Positions 25,180-32,897 of a DNA stretch of 32,897 nucleotides are shown here, one piece after another. The stretch spans positions 1 through 32,897 of the forward strand of contig NZ_JAKEVM010000038.1 in assembly GCF_022398475.1 (NCBI RefSeq). The letters run 5' to 3'. This stretch comes from Pseudoalteromonas shioyasakiensis. GTDB taxonomy: Bacteria > Pseudomonadota > Gammaproteobacteria > Enterobacterales > Alteromonadaceae. The translations under genes were made by a program, and so were the position numbers. The notes under the pieces were generated by a model. It saw only the letters and a program-made list of their open reading frames with translations, was not told where the DNA came from and ran no database searches. Numbering within the stretch: the first letter of the stretch is position 1; each line of letters starts with the position of its first letter.

Positions 25180-27813
25180 TTAAAGTGCTTTCCATACATC
25201 CGCGACACCTGGCTCGTCTCCTTGAGTCCACCATTTCGCTTCGTATTTATTACCTTGGTGAGTAACTTGGTCGCCACCGTTATAGATACCCGCAGCTTGC
25301 CATACAACATCACCATTACCGTCGGTTGGTTGTGAAGTTGCTTCCCATGGGCCGCCTAAATCAGGGCGCTCGCCTTGTGTCCACCATTTAGCGGTGTACT
25401 CTACGCCGTTATAAATTACCGTATCACCACCTACATAGATAGCCGCTGCATCCCATGTCGTTTCACCATCTGGCGGTGTTGTTGTACCCGAGTCTGTCAC
25501 GGTGACATTAAAGCTCACTGCTGTTGCTGTTTGGCCATCACTTACCGAAACCGACACAACATAACTAGTATCTGCATCAACGCTGCCCGCTTGTAAACTC
25601 ACATCAGCACCTGAGCCCACTAGCGTTAAGCCTGCTGGCACTGTCCAGCTGTATGAAAGCGCATCGCCATCAGCATCAGATGCCGAAACAGCCACGTCCA
25701 CACTCGCATCTTCTGCCACTGTTTTATCAGTAATTGCCGCAACGACTGGTGCTTGGTTCTCGCCTGTCGTTGGTGCTACTACATTTACTGTAACGTTACG
25801 GCTTACACTTGCCTCGCCATCGCTCACACTCACAGCAACCGTGTATTGCGTATCAGCAGTCACTGATGGCGCTGTGATTACAAGGGTATTTGAGTTTTCG
25901 CCAGTTACTGTTAACGCACTGTCAGCTGTCCAGCTAAAGCTTAGTGGATCGTTATCTGCGTCAGTTGCCGATGCAGTCACAGATACACTTTCGCCCGCAT
26001 TAACAGATACTGTACTTGATACAGATAGCACTGGCGCTCTATTGCTAGGCTCAGTGACGGTACCACCAAGTGCCTCGTGCATGGCATTAAGAATATCGCC
26101 ATTATCAGCGTCAATTTCCCATGCAAACAAGCCGCCTAGGTTATATTGATTAACATAAGCACCTTTTGCCAAAACAGAACGACGGTTATCGTATGTAATT
26201 AATTTACCGTTGCTACGGTTCCATACATAAGCGGCTTCGGCTTGTTCGTCATAACCTGTTTCAAACCCATTGATGCCATTTTCTGCAGTGCCCAACATGT
26301 AAGTTTTGATGCCTTTATAATCGATTACACCGTCTTCCCATACACCTTGCGCTGTAGTGCCTTTAAGTTTGCCGTTGCCCGGTGCTGTCATAGGGTTATC
26401 AGCGATAGTCGCGTTTTCTGGATAAACACCTTCCCAGCCACGGCCATACATAGCAGCACCTACCACGATTTTTTTCGATGGTACGTTTTGCGCAAGTAGA
26501 TTTTGCACTGCATTATCAGTTGTATAAGCAGGGCCTTTATATGGAACGCCTTCTTCATCAACACCCGTGCCATCACACTGACCAACACGGAAATGCGATG
26601 AACAATAAAGCGCAGCCTGATGGCCAGTTACATTGCTCCATGCACCATAGTAGTCGTAGCTCATTAAGAAAATGTAATCCATATATTGCTGAGCTTGTGA
26701 GTAGTCGACATCTTCAATTTTGTCGTAACCTGCACCAATCGCTGATGTTAACTCATACTCACGACCTGTCTCTGCTTCAAGCTTATCGAGCATCGCGCGC
26801 AGCTCTTGCATTAGCGCAACGTATGCAGGGCCGTCAGCAACTGGGTCGCCTAAGTTTGGATTAGCACCCTGACCACCCGGGTATTCCCAGTCAATATCAA
26901 CACCATCGTAGAACTTCCACGTTCTTAAAAACTCTTCCATTGATGCCACAAACGTGTCGCGATTGGCTTTATCGGTAAAGTAGGCAAATGGGTCTGATAA
27001 AGTCCAACCACCCACCGATGGTAAAATTTTCAGATCAGGATAACGTTGCTTTAACGCCATTAACTGCGAATACGTACCACGAATTGGGTCATTACTATCA
27101 ACACCTGGTAGCGCTTTTTGAATCGCAGCCCATGGGTCGTGGATCACCACTTCAAAATCTTGAGAACCCGCACAAGCAGTATTTAGCGCGTTTTTAGGGC
27201 CGCCCGTTAACGAGTCATTCGGTCCACAAATTGGAATAAAACCATACAAGATATGACTGAGGTTTTGCGCTGGAATATTGGTTACATCATAGTCACGACC
27301 ATAAATACCCCATTCAACAAAGTAGGCACCGGTAACAAGGCCGTCTTTTGTACCAATATCTTGGTTGTTTGGATCATAATCCATCGGCAATGGCGCTAAA
27401 TGGCCGCCATCTGTATCGGCAATAACAATTGGCTTACCTTCACTGCGAGCACAGGTGGTACCGCCTTCACATAGTTCTACATATAATGTATGACGACCTG
27501 CTTTATCATACGGGAAGCTAATAACACCACTTTTAGTGCCTGCTGCCAGCGAGCCTTCATTAACCAGCATATCATCGAAATACACTTTGTAGCTGTCGCC
27601 GCCGTCACCACTCCATGCGTTCCATTCAATGCTGATAGTGACTTCATCAACACGGTTCACCAAGCTCTTGTATGAACCTGTACCTTCAAGATCAACCTCA
27701 ACAAATGAGTATTCTTGTGGCTCCCAAATAATGGTTGGTGTTGATGGTGCCGCATTCGCTGCACTTGCAAAGAGTGCAACACCAATGGCTGCGCTTAATT
27801 GTTTTATATTCAT
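25180..27813 (-). CDS. chiA: Secreted ChiA-type GH18 chitinase with Ig-like and two CBM5/12 modules
   Basis: An 877-residue secreted chitinase. Order: signal peptide (1-21); ChiA N-terminal Ig/FnIII-like chitin-binding domain (about 22-135, ending IADTDGGHLAPLP as in Serratia ChiA); GH18 barrel (about 155-575) with ILPSVGGWTLSDPF and the catalytic motif DGVDIDWEYPGG (acid E310, with D303, D306 and D308); FLMSYDYYGAW; EIDADNGDILNAMHEALGG; two PKD/cadherin-like Ig domains (about 590-775); two CBM5/12 modules each with AKWWTQG. It should hydrolyse crystalline chitin processively to chitobiose, as ChiA types do. It is the last gene of the operon, 65 bases after the LPMO gene, and is followed by a strong terminator. 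The paired CBM tail resembles that of the LPMO. Confidence 0.95.
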   Translation of the reverse strand: MNIKQLSAAIGVALFASAANAAPSTPTIIWEPQEYSFVEVDLEGTGSYKSLVNRVDEVTISIEWNAWSGDGGDSYKVYFDDMLVNEGSLAAGTKSGVISFPYDKAGRHTLYVELCEGGTTCARSEGKPIVIADTDGGHLAPLPMDYDPNNQDIGTKDGLVTGAYFVEWGIYGRDYDVTNIPAQNLSHILYGFIPICGPNDSLTGGPKNALNTACAGSQDFEVVIHDPWAAIQKALPGVDSNDPIRGTYSQLMALKQRYPDLKILPSVGGWTLSDPFAYFTDKANRDTFVASMEEFLRTWKFYDGVDIDWEYPGGQGANPNLGDPVADGPAYVALMQELRAMLDKLEAETGREYELTSAIGAGYDKIEDVDYSQAQQYMDYIFLMSYDYYGAWSNVTGHQAALYCSSHFRVGQCDGTGVDEEGVPYKGPAYTTDNAVQNLLAQNVPSKKIVVGAAMYGRGWEGVYPENATIADNPMTAPGNGKLKGTTAQGVWEDGVIDYKGIKTYMLGTAENGINGFETGYDEQAEAAYVWNRSNGKLITYDNRRSVLAKGAYVNQYNLGGLFAWEIDADNGDILNAMHEALGGTVTEPSNRAPVLSVSSTVSVNAGESVSVTASATDADNDPLSFSWTADSALTVTGENSNTLVITAPSVTADTQYTVAVSVSDGEASVSRNVTVNVVAPTTGENQAPVVAAITDKTVAEDASVDVAVSASDADGDALSYSWTVPAGLTLVGSGADVSLQAGSVDADTSYVVSVSVSDGQTATAVSFNVTVTDSGTTTPPDGETTWDAAAIYVGGDTVIYNGVEYTAKWWTQGERPDLGGPWEATSQPTDGNGDVVWQAAGIYNGGDQVTHQGNKYEAKWWTQGDEPGVADVWKAL

Positions 27814-27878
27814 GATTCTCTCTTATCTATTTTTATATAGCGTTACGCTGTTATTGATAAAGTTTGAACTACAAAACT

Positions 27879-29486
27879 TTAGATTTCTTTCCATACTTGG
27901 CTGGCACCCGGTACATCTCCTTGGGTCCACCACTGCGCTCGATAGCGCTGTCCTTGATAGGTTACTTCGTCGCCGCCTTGATAGGCTTTGCCGCTGTTCC
28001 ATTCGATTGATACACTGCCAGATTCAAGCTGCCATGCATCACTACTGTCTGGTTGTGCGCCTTGGTTCCACCATTTCGCACTGTAAACTCCGCCGTTAAA
28101 ACTCACTTTATCGCCCGTGTTGTATTGGCTTGTGCTATTCCAAGCAGGCACGCTCGGATCAACTGGATCAGGGTCGACCACAGTGCTATTAAGCACAGTC
28201 ACGGTAAAACTAACTTGGCTTGTGAGCTCGCCATCTGACACCGATACACTTACGGTGTAGCTTGTATCAGCATCTACAGAGGGGGCATTTAGCGTGATGT
28301 TGGCATCGCTACCCATAAAGCTCAGTGGTGCAGGTACATCCCAGCTATAAGTTAATGTGCTTTGTTGATCATCAAAGGCGTGTAGGTGTATCGCGGTGCT
28401 GCTCTCTTCTTCAACTTGAAGGTCATCTGGTTGATGAATAATTGGCGCGGTATTGTCAGGAGCCGCTTGTACGCTTAGTGCAAAGCTGTAGTTTGCATTC
28501 GTTGTAAAGACCTGATTAGTCATTAAATCAGACGCATCAAAGGCAATATCTCCGGCGCTATTTTGCACGCCAATATTAACTAAGTGCGCGTAATTAAGGT
28601 TTAACAACGCTGCAAATTCAGCCTGCCAATTAGCTTGATTATCAGCTGTGATCTGCATTTGTTGAGTAAGTAACTCTTGGCCATTTTCATCAAATAACCG
28701 AGCTGACACACTACCGCCAACCTCAGCGTCTTGTCCTTGACGAACAAAGTAGCTAATTGCTGCCCAATCGGTTGGCTCTGTCGGGGTCGCATCGCTGACA
28801 ATATTAATATCGCTACAGTTGTAGAAGCCTTCGCCGCCGGCATCATCTCGTTGCCAGCGCGTGTATAAAATGGCATCGCCACTGCGCCCTTGTGGAATAG
28901 ACACGCTCATTTCATAGTAACGGTCGTTGTTAGCATCAATGCTAAAATCAAGATTGCCGTACTCTTCAACAAGCTCTAGATCGTCCCAAGTAAGCACTTG
29001 AGTCGCACTATCAAAGCCCGGTTTTGTTAAATAAAACTGCCAAAAACTCGGGTTATGCGGCGTACTCGCTAAAAATCGCACTAAAATATCGCCATTTGCA
29101 TTAGGAATAACCTCACTGCGTTGCCAATGCGCTGAAGGTAAATCCATACCGCGTTTTTCTGGGTCGCCTGCGGCACATAATCGGCCATCAGGTACACTTT
29201 GTTTTACTGCTTCAAGGTCAGTGTAGTTAACCGTATTTGCCGAGTATTCAATGTCTTGCACAAACTGCACATGTCCTGCTTCAACAAATGCTGCTCGGCA
29301 AGCGAGGTTAGGGATCCCAGTGCCATCAGCAGGCCACCAGTACCCGCCATCAGCATTACAAAATGCTTGGCGTGCCTTCGGGCTTTCTAAGAATCCGTGG
29401 GCATTCACATGGCTTGATGCACAGGCAAGCAGCATGCTGGTTGCCACTGCCGATAAAGACAATGCCTTTGATTTCATTACTTTCAT
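27879..29486 (-). CDS. Secreted AA10 lytic polysaccharide monooxygenase with CBM5/12 modules
   Basis: A 535-residue protein. A signal peptide ends VNA before HGFLESP, so the mature protein would start with the copper-binding histidine (H30), essential for an AA10 LPMO. The second brace His is in PSAHWQRSEV, and FYNCSDINIV ends the catalytic domain (about 30-225). A GbpA domain-2-like module (about 230-330), a PKD/Ig-like domain and two CBM5/12 modules (AKWWNQG and AQWWTQG) follow. It oxidatively cleaves crystalline chitin and boosts chitinases. The frame is open to a TTG at 29516, but ATG 29486 is chosen because GCGAGAAC lies at proper distance and the longer start would fall inside a hairpin. 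It lies between the two chitinase genes of one operon. Confidence 0.93.
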   Translation of the reverse strand: MKVMKSKALSLSAVATSMLLACASSHVNAHGFLESPKARQAFCNADGGYWWPADGTGIPNLACRAAFVEAGHVQFVQDIEYSANTVNYTDLEAVKQSVPDGRLCAAGDPEKRGMDLPSAHWQRSEVIPNANGDILVRFLASTPHNPSFWQFYLTKPGFDSATQVLTWDDLELVEEYGNLDFSIDANNDRYYEMSVSIPQGRSGDAILYTRWQRDDAGGEGFYNCSDINIVSDATPTEPTDWAAISYFVRQGQDAEVGGSVSARLFDENGQELLTQQMQITADNQANWQAEFAALLNLNYAHLVNIGVQNSAGDIAFDASDLMTNQVFTTNANYSFALSVQAAPDNTAPIIHQPDDLQVEEESSTAIHLHAFDDQQSTLTYSWDVPAPLSFMGSDANITLNAPSVDADTSYTVSVSVSDGELTSQVSFTVTVLNSTVVDPDPVDPSVPAWNSTSQYNTGDKVSFNGGVYSAKWWNQGAQPDSSDAWQLESGSVSIEWNSGKAYQGGDEVTYQGQRYRAQWWTQGDVPGASQVWKEI

Positions 29487-29507
29487 TGTTGTTCTCGCTG
29501 TAGAAAT

Positions 29508-29530
29508 GCGGAGCAAAGTCCTTGCTCCGC
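29508..29530 (-). other. Intercistronic hairpin between chiC-type and LPMO genes
   Basis: A perfect 9-bp GC-rich inverted repeat GCGGAGCAA / TTGCTCCGC with a 5-base loop, nine bases after the chitinase stop. On the transcript it is followed by ATTTCTAC, not a real U tract. It probably tunes expression within the operon (partial termination, RNA processing or 3'-end protection) rather than ending it. Confidence 0.6.
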
Positions 29531-29538
29531 TTAGTTGG

Positions 29539-32500
29539 TTAAAGCGTGCAACTCACCATCCAGTCAGCAGATGTGCCTGGCTCTGTGCTCGTCCACCACT
29601 TTGCTTCGTAAATCACGTTGTTGTGATTCATTAGGTCGCCGCCAACAGCATGGCTTGGGTTACCAGCCCAGTCAGTTTGCGGCCAATTTGGATACACAGG
29701 GATGCTTGCTACATCAACACCATTACAGCTTCCCTCGCCACCCGTATCACCACCGGTGTCACCGCCAGTATCACCACTGCCAGCTGTGCCATCTGGTAGC
29801 ATTGGGTATTCAAATTTAAAGGCGTAGGTTTTACCATTTTTCTCAATCGTGAAGTTAGATGGCCCCGTAATTGGCATGTAGTACATAACTTGCGCCTCAA
29901 CGGTTTCACCAGTGTTAAATGACTTTTCGATACCGCCCCACTCATTCACTAAGGTGATTGAAAAACGATGGAACTCATTTTCAAAGCCACCGATATTATC
30001 GCCAGCCGCATTAGAGCCATTCGCTTCAACTGCCATGCCGAGCTTTTCTTGTGCATTCCAATTCGATTTGAAAATTGCCGAGGTAGAAACGGGCACATCA
30101 AAGCTGATTTTCGCGCCGCTTAAATCGATATCTGAGTTATTGGTGAATGCGAATGTAGGTGAAATCGGATAGTTATCATCACCAATTGGGAAGTCTTTCA
30201 CTGTAAAGCTTACGTCAACAGCTTCGCTTGGCATGGTGAAATCGACATTACCTTGATGAGTGTTGTAAGCCACACCACTTTGGTTAAATTTATCGTAAGC
30301 AAGTGTGGTTAAGCTTGAGCCCATGAAATACTCACCTTTCGCTGAGTCATAATCATAGTCACCAGCAAGCTCCCAGAACATGATGCCACCAAGGCCATTG
30401 TTGATAACATAATCAACTTTGGTTGCCATTGATTGCTCATCTTCAATTGATAAGAATACCTTTTTCTCTGCATTCCAAAGCCATGGAGCAACAGCTACAT
30501 CATCGTAGAAACGTGTGTAAGTTCCGGTTAATACATCATCTGCATCGGTTTCTGGCGTTAGGCCATAGATTTCAAGGTAAGAAGGGTTAATGCCATTTTC
30601 GAGATTTTTCGCATGCCATAGTGGGTTCGAACCTGCTGGCATTTCTTCACCAACATCGTTCTTATCGTGCCATAGGTTATCAATGCCAAGTGCGCCATTA
30701 CCGCATTGGTTTTTCTCACCAACGCCAGTCCCTTTCGCACATTTTGATTGATCTGGCAGCGCTGCTTGGCCCCATAAACCATTAGTACCGCCCGACACAT
30801 CTTTAAAGCCACGGGTGTAATATGGAATACCAATATTGATTCGACCTGCAGAGACCGCACCGCGGAAGTAACGCACAGCCCAATCCGTATTTAAGTAGCC
30901 AATACCTTCAAACTCAGCGGTGGTATAAACGCCCCATTGCGCTAATTCAGAATCAAGACCGGTATCAAACAAGGCTGCGTTATGGCCTACATGTGAATTC
31001 CATGCACCATGTAAGTCATAAGACATAATGTTAACGTAATCGAGATACTTCACGCTTTGGAATGTTTCCATGCCACGTAATAAGTAACCTGAAGATGGCG
31101 AAGCAATCGTTAACAAATAATGCTTACCAGCCTTTTCACCTGCAATATCAAGTTCTTCACGTAGTTTTTGCATCAATACACGATACGAGGCGTTAAGGCC
31201 TGCGCGACGAGCATTAGAAATAGGAAAATCATCAGGGTGGCCTGAGTCGTTCATTGACGATGGGTATTCGTAATCAATATCGACACCATCAAAACCGTAG
31301 ATTTCAATAAACTCAACCGCGCTTTTCGCAAAAGCATCAATTCCCGCTTGGTTCACAGAGCCATCGGCATTGGTTGTCATCGTGTAGAAACCACCACTGT
31401 TTACGCGAGTACCGTCTTCACCAAAATAACCACCGGTTTCAGCCCAGCCACCTACAGAGATTAAGGTTTTTACATCTGGATGTTGTTTTTTGAATTTATT
31501 GAGTAAGTTAAAGTGACCTGTGTAACTAAAACTTGGATCCATTTCAGCGCCTGTAACGCCCGGCCAAGTCATGTTTGTCGCTGGGTTGCCAGCAGCATTT
31601 GGATCACCAATCGAGACCTTGTTATTGCCATCAACATGCGCGAAGGCATAGTTAATATGGGTTATCTTGTCCCAAGGAATATCGTTAACTAAGTAGCTTG
31701 GCTGACCGTTGGCACCATTTCGCCAACTCGTAAAATAACCAATAACTCGGCGCGGGTGATCTGGGCCCATTTTCTCACGGCCATTTTCATCATACACGCT
31801 ACAGTATGGGGTATTGACACCCGGTGTTTGGTATAAGCCTTGTGGTTTACAATCTGTACCGGGTTCTGTTGCTTCAACAACATTAACAACTTTGCTTTGT
31901 GTATCCGTCGCGCCTTCGTTATCGGTCACTGTTAAGGTAAATGAAAATTGCCCAAGTGCTGGAGCCTGCCAACTGTAACTGGAAGAAGCAGCACTTGCTT
32001 GATGAACTTCAGTGCTGTTTTCAGTTAACGATAATGCGGTTACTTGGCCATCGCTATCAGTGCCAGAAAGCGCAAACACCACACTGTCACCCACCATGAC
32101 TTGTGATGGCAGTGAGCTAAATTCAATGCTTGCCACTGGCGCTTGGTTAACCGGCTCAACGTCATCAGACACACTCACTGAATGTGCAACCGCTGTAGAG
32201 GTTAGCCCTAAATCATCCGTTGCGACCGCACTAATCACATGGCTGCCTTGCGTTGCTTGCCAGCTCGCTGAGTAAGGTGTGCTTGTCACTACACCCAGCG
32301 ATGTTCCATCAACAAAAAACTCTACACTTGCCACGCTACCATCAGGATCAGTAGCGACAGCACTTATGACAACGCTGTCACTAGTGGTAAATAAAGAACC
32401 CTCTGCGGGTGTTAAGCTGCTAATTTGAGGCGCTTGATTCTCATTGACAACGCTGTCACAGACACCCAATAAACGCCATTCTTGATCGACACCAGAAGTC

Positions 32501-32703
32501 TCCACAGGGTTGGTTTGCGTCCACCACTTAGCTTCATAAGCGCTACCTTGTGCCTGAACCTGATCACCACCAACATGTGTTTGCCCTTGTTGCCACACTT
32601 CTAAGTTGCTGCAATCAATCGCAGCCTGTGCTGTAAAGCCGTATAAACCTAGTGACAGCGCACTCAGTTTAAAGGCATTTTTTATTAATTTATGCGAGCT
32701 CAT
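29539..32703 (-). CDS. chiC: Secreted ChiC/chitodextrinase-type GH18 chitinase
   Basis: A 1054-residue secreted enzyme. Order: signal peptide (about 1-27, TAQA before AID); N-terminal CBM5/12 (about 28-83, YEAKWWTQ); two Ig-like domains (about 91-180 with VEFFVDGTSLG, and 188-277); GH18 barrel (about 318-790) with TLISVGGWAETGGYF, catalytic GFDGVDIDYEYPSS (E479), VNIMSYDLHGAW and GGIMFWELAGDYD; a ChiC-family domain (about 800-965); a GDTG linker repeated three times; and a C-terminal CBM5/12 (YEAKWWTSTEPG). Size and layout match Vibrio chitodextrinase (EndoI) and Alteromonadales ChiC, so it may favour soluble chitin oligomers. GGAGGGAGCG precedes the ATG. It is the first gene of the chitin operon, with a candidate promoter at 32756-32783. 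Confidence 0.92.
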   Translation of the reverse strand: MSSHKLIKNAFKLSALSLGLYGFTAQAAIDCSNLEVWQQGQTHVGGDQVQAQGSAYEAKWWTQTNPVETSGVDQEWRLLGVCDSVVNENQAPQISSLTPAEGSLFTTSDSVVISAVATDPDGSVASVEFFVDGTSLGVVTSTPYSASWQATQGSHVISAVATDDLGLTSTAVAHSVSVSDDVEPVNQAPVASIEFSSLPSQVMVGDSVVFALSGTDSDGQVTALSLTENSTEVHQASAASSSYSWQAPALGQFSFTLTVTDNEGATDTQSKVVNVVEATEPGTDCKPQGLYQTPGVNTPYCSVYDENGREKMGPDHPRRVIGYFTSWRNGANGQPSYLVNDIPWDKITHINYAFAHVDGNNKVSIGDPNAAGNPATNMTWPGVTGAEMDPSFSYTGHFNLLNKFKKQHPDVKTLISVGGWAETGGYFGEDGTRVNSGGFYTMTTNADGSVNQAGIDAFAKSAVEFIEIYGFDGVDIDYEYPSSMNDSGHPDDFPISNARRAGLNASYRVLMQKLREELDIAGEKAGKHYLLTIASPSSGYLLRGMETFQSVKYLDYVNIMSYDLHGAWNSHVGHNAALFDTGLDSELAQWGVYTTAEFEGIGYLNTDWAVRYFRGAVSAGRINIGIPYYTRGFKDVSGGTNGLWGQAALPDQSKCAKGTGVGEKNQCGNGALGIDNLWHDKNDVGEEMPAGSNPLWHAKNLENGINPSYLEIYGLTPETDADDVLTGTYTRFYDDVAVAPWLWNAEKKVFLSIEDEQSMATKVDYVINNGLGGIMFWELAGDYDYDSAKGEYFMGSSLTTLAYDKFNQSGVAYNTHQGNVDFTMPSEAVDVSFTVKDFPIGDDNYPISPTFAFTNNSDIDLSGAKISFDVPVSTSAIFKSNWNAQEKLGMAVEANGSNAAGDNIGGFENEFHRFSITLVNEWGGIEKSFNTGETVEAQVMYYMPITGPSNFTIEKNGKTYAFKFEYPMLPDGTAGSGDTGGDTGGDTGGEGSCNGVDVASIPVYPNWPQTDWAGNPSHAVGGDLMNHNNVIYEAKWWTSTEPGTSADWMVSCTL

Positions 32704-32755
32704 TCGCTCCCTCCGCCCAAAGTTTTAATAACATTTATTTTACAAATCCAACTTT

Positions 32756-32783
32756 AAAGTAACACAAAGCGCTATTACGTCAA
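32756..32783 (-). promoter_or_regulatory. Candidate promoter of the chitin operon
   Basis: On the minus strand, TTGACG (32783-32778, 5 of 6 to consensus -35) is followed after 16 bases by TACTTT (32761-32756, a weak -10). This gives a leader of about 45 bases before the chiC-type ATG. The weak -10 fits an activator-dependent promoter. Confidence 0.45.
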
Positions 32784-32790
32784 GCTTGCA

Positions 32791-32809
32791 TTTACCTATA
32801 AAGGGTAAA
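32791..32809. promoter_or_regulatory. Palindromic operator candidate upstream of the chitin promoter
   Basis: TTTACC-N7-GGTAAA, a perfect 6-bp inverted repeat centred near 32800. Its edge is seven bases upstream of the candidate -35, the position expected for an activator. The binding protein is unknown. Confidence 0.45.
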
Positions 32810-32897
32810 ATAAACACACTTTTTGATGCTAGGCTAAGTTAAAACCACTAAAAAAGAATTAATTATTTTTATCAAAAAGCAAAAACGAGGATGATTC

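Noticed and set aside
26478..26864. 128-codon plus-strand open frame inside chiA
   Set aside because: It is antisense to the conserved GH18 barrel, with low-complexity His-rich composition and no ribosome site: a shadow of the real gene.
32885..32897. Possible start of a rightward gene (GAGG then ATGATTC) at the window edge
   Set aside because: Only seven bases of potential coding sequence and the GAGG abuts the ATG, too close for a normal ribosome site; cannot be supported.

Overview
The window looks like chromosomal DNA of a marine gammaproteobacterium, most likely Alteromonadales and probably Pseudoalteromonas. This is inferred from three things: proteins that read very close to E. coli CurA, Ndh and DgcZ, moderately AT-rich DNA, and a secreted chitinase / lytic polysaccharide monooxygenase (LPMO) gene set. 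No rRNA, tRNA, CRISPR array, insertion sequence or phage gene was recognised.

Layout. 1-1.5 kb: a small helix-hairpin-helix protein, tail to tail with a two-gene unit for exported proteins (an SMP-30-like propeller and a small unknown). 1.7-3.4 kb: curA and a glutathione S-transferase gene. 3.5-8.1 kb: a dgcZ-like zinc-sensing diguanylate cyclase, then a shortened KdpD/KdpE-type two-component system divergent from a trkH potassium transporter, with helically phased TATAAAG repeats between them. 8.2-11.7 kb: recQ and ndh; the ndh leader has alternative base-pairing segments. 11.9-14.7 kb: a large unrecognised exported or anchored protein, and mntP starting at TTG. 14.7-21.8 kb: a cyclic-di-GMP block (REC-PAS-PAS-GGDEF-EAL protein, divergent REC-GGDEF regulator and a hybrid histidine kinase). 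21.9-24.2 kb: a DUF2235 hydrolase and an orphan periplasmic solute-binding protein. 24.2-25.1 kb: a noncoding compound repeat array. 25.1-32.7 kb: a leftward chitin operon in the order chiC-type GH18, AA10 LPMO, chiA-type GH18.

How the genes may work together. The chitin operon is a full extracellular attack set: LPMO for crystalline chitin, ChiA-type processive chitinase, and ChiC/chitodextrinase-type enzyme for soluble oligomers, all carrying CBM5/12 modules. Four separate c-di-GMP or phosphorelay proteins suggest control of surface attachment, though a direct link to chitin use is only inference.

The most unusual structure is the 24264-24902 array. It has four macro-units of 187, 159, 138 and about 135 bp. 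Their lengths differ by exact multiples of seven because each embeds a different number (8, 4, 1, 4) of a GAGRTNC heptamer. Each unit also carries GTAG-headed hairpins resembling REP elements. Also worth attention are the phased operator-like repeats at the kdp/trkH divergence, the switch-like ndh leader, the mntP start hairpin, and the unknown 709-residue protein.
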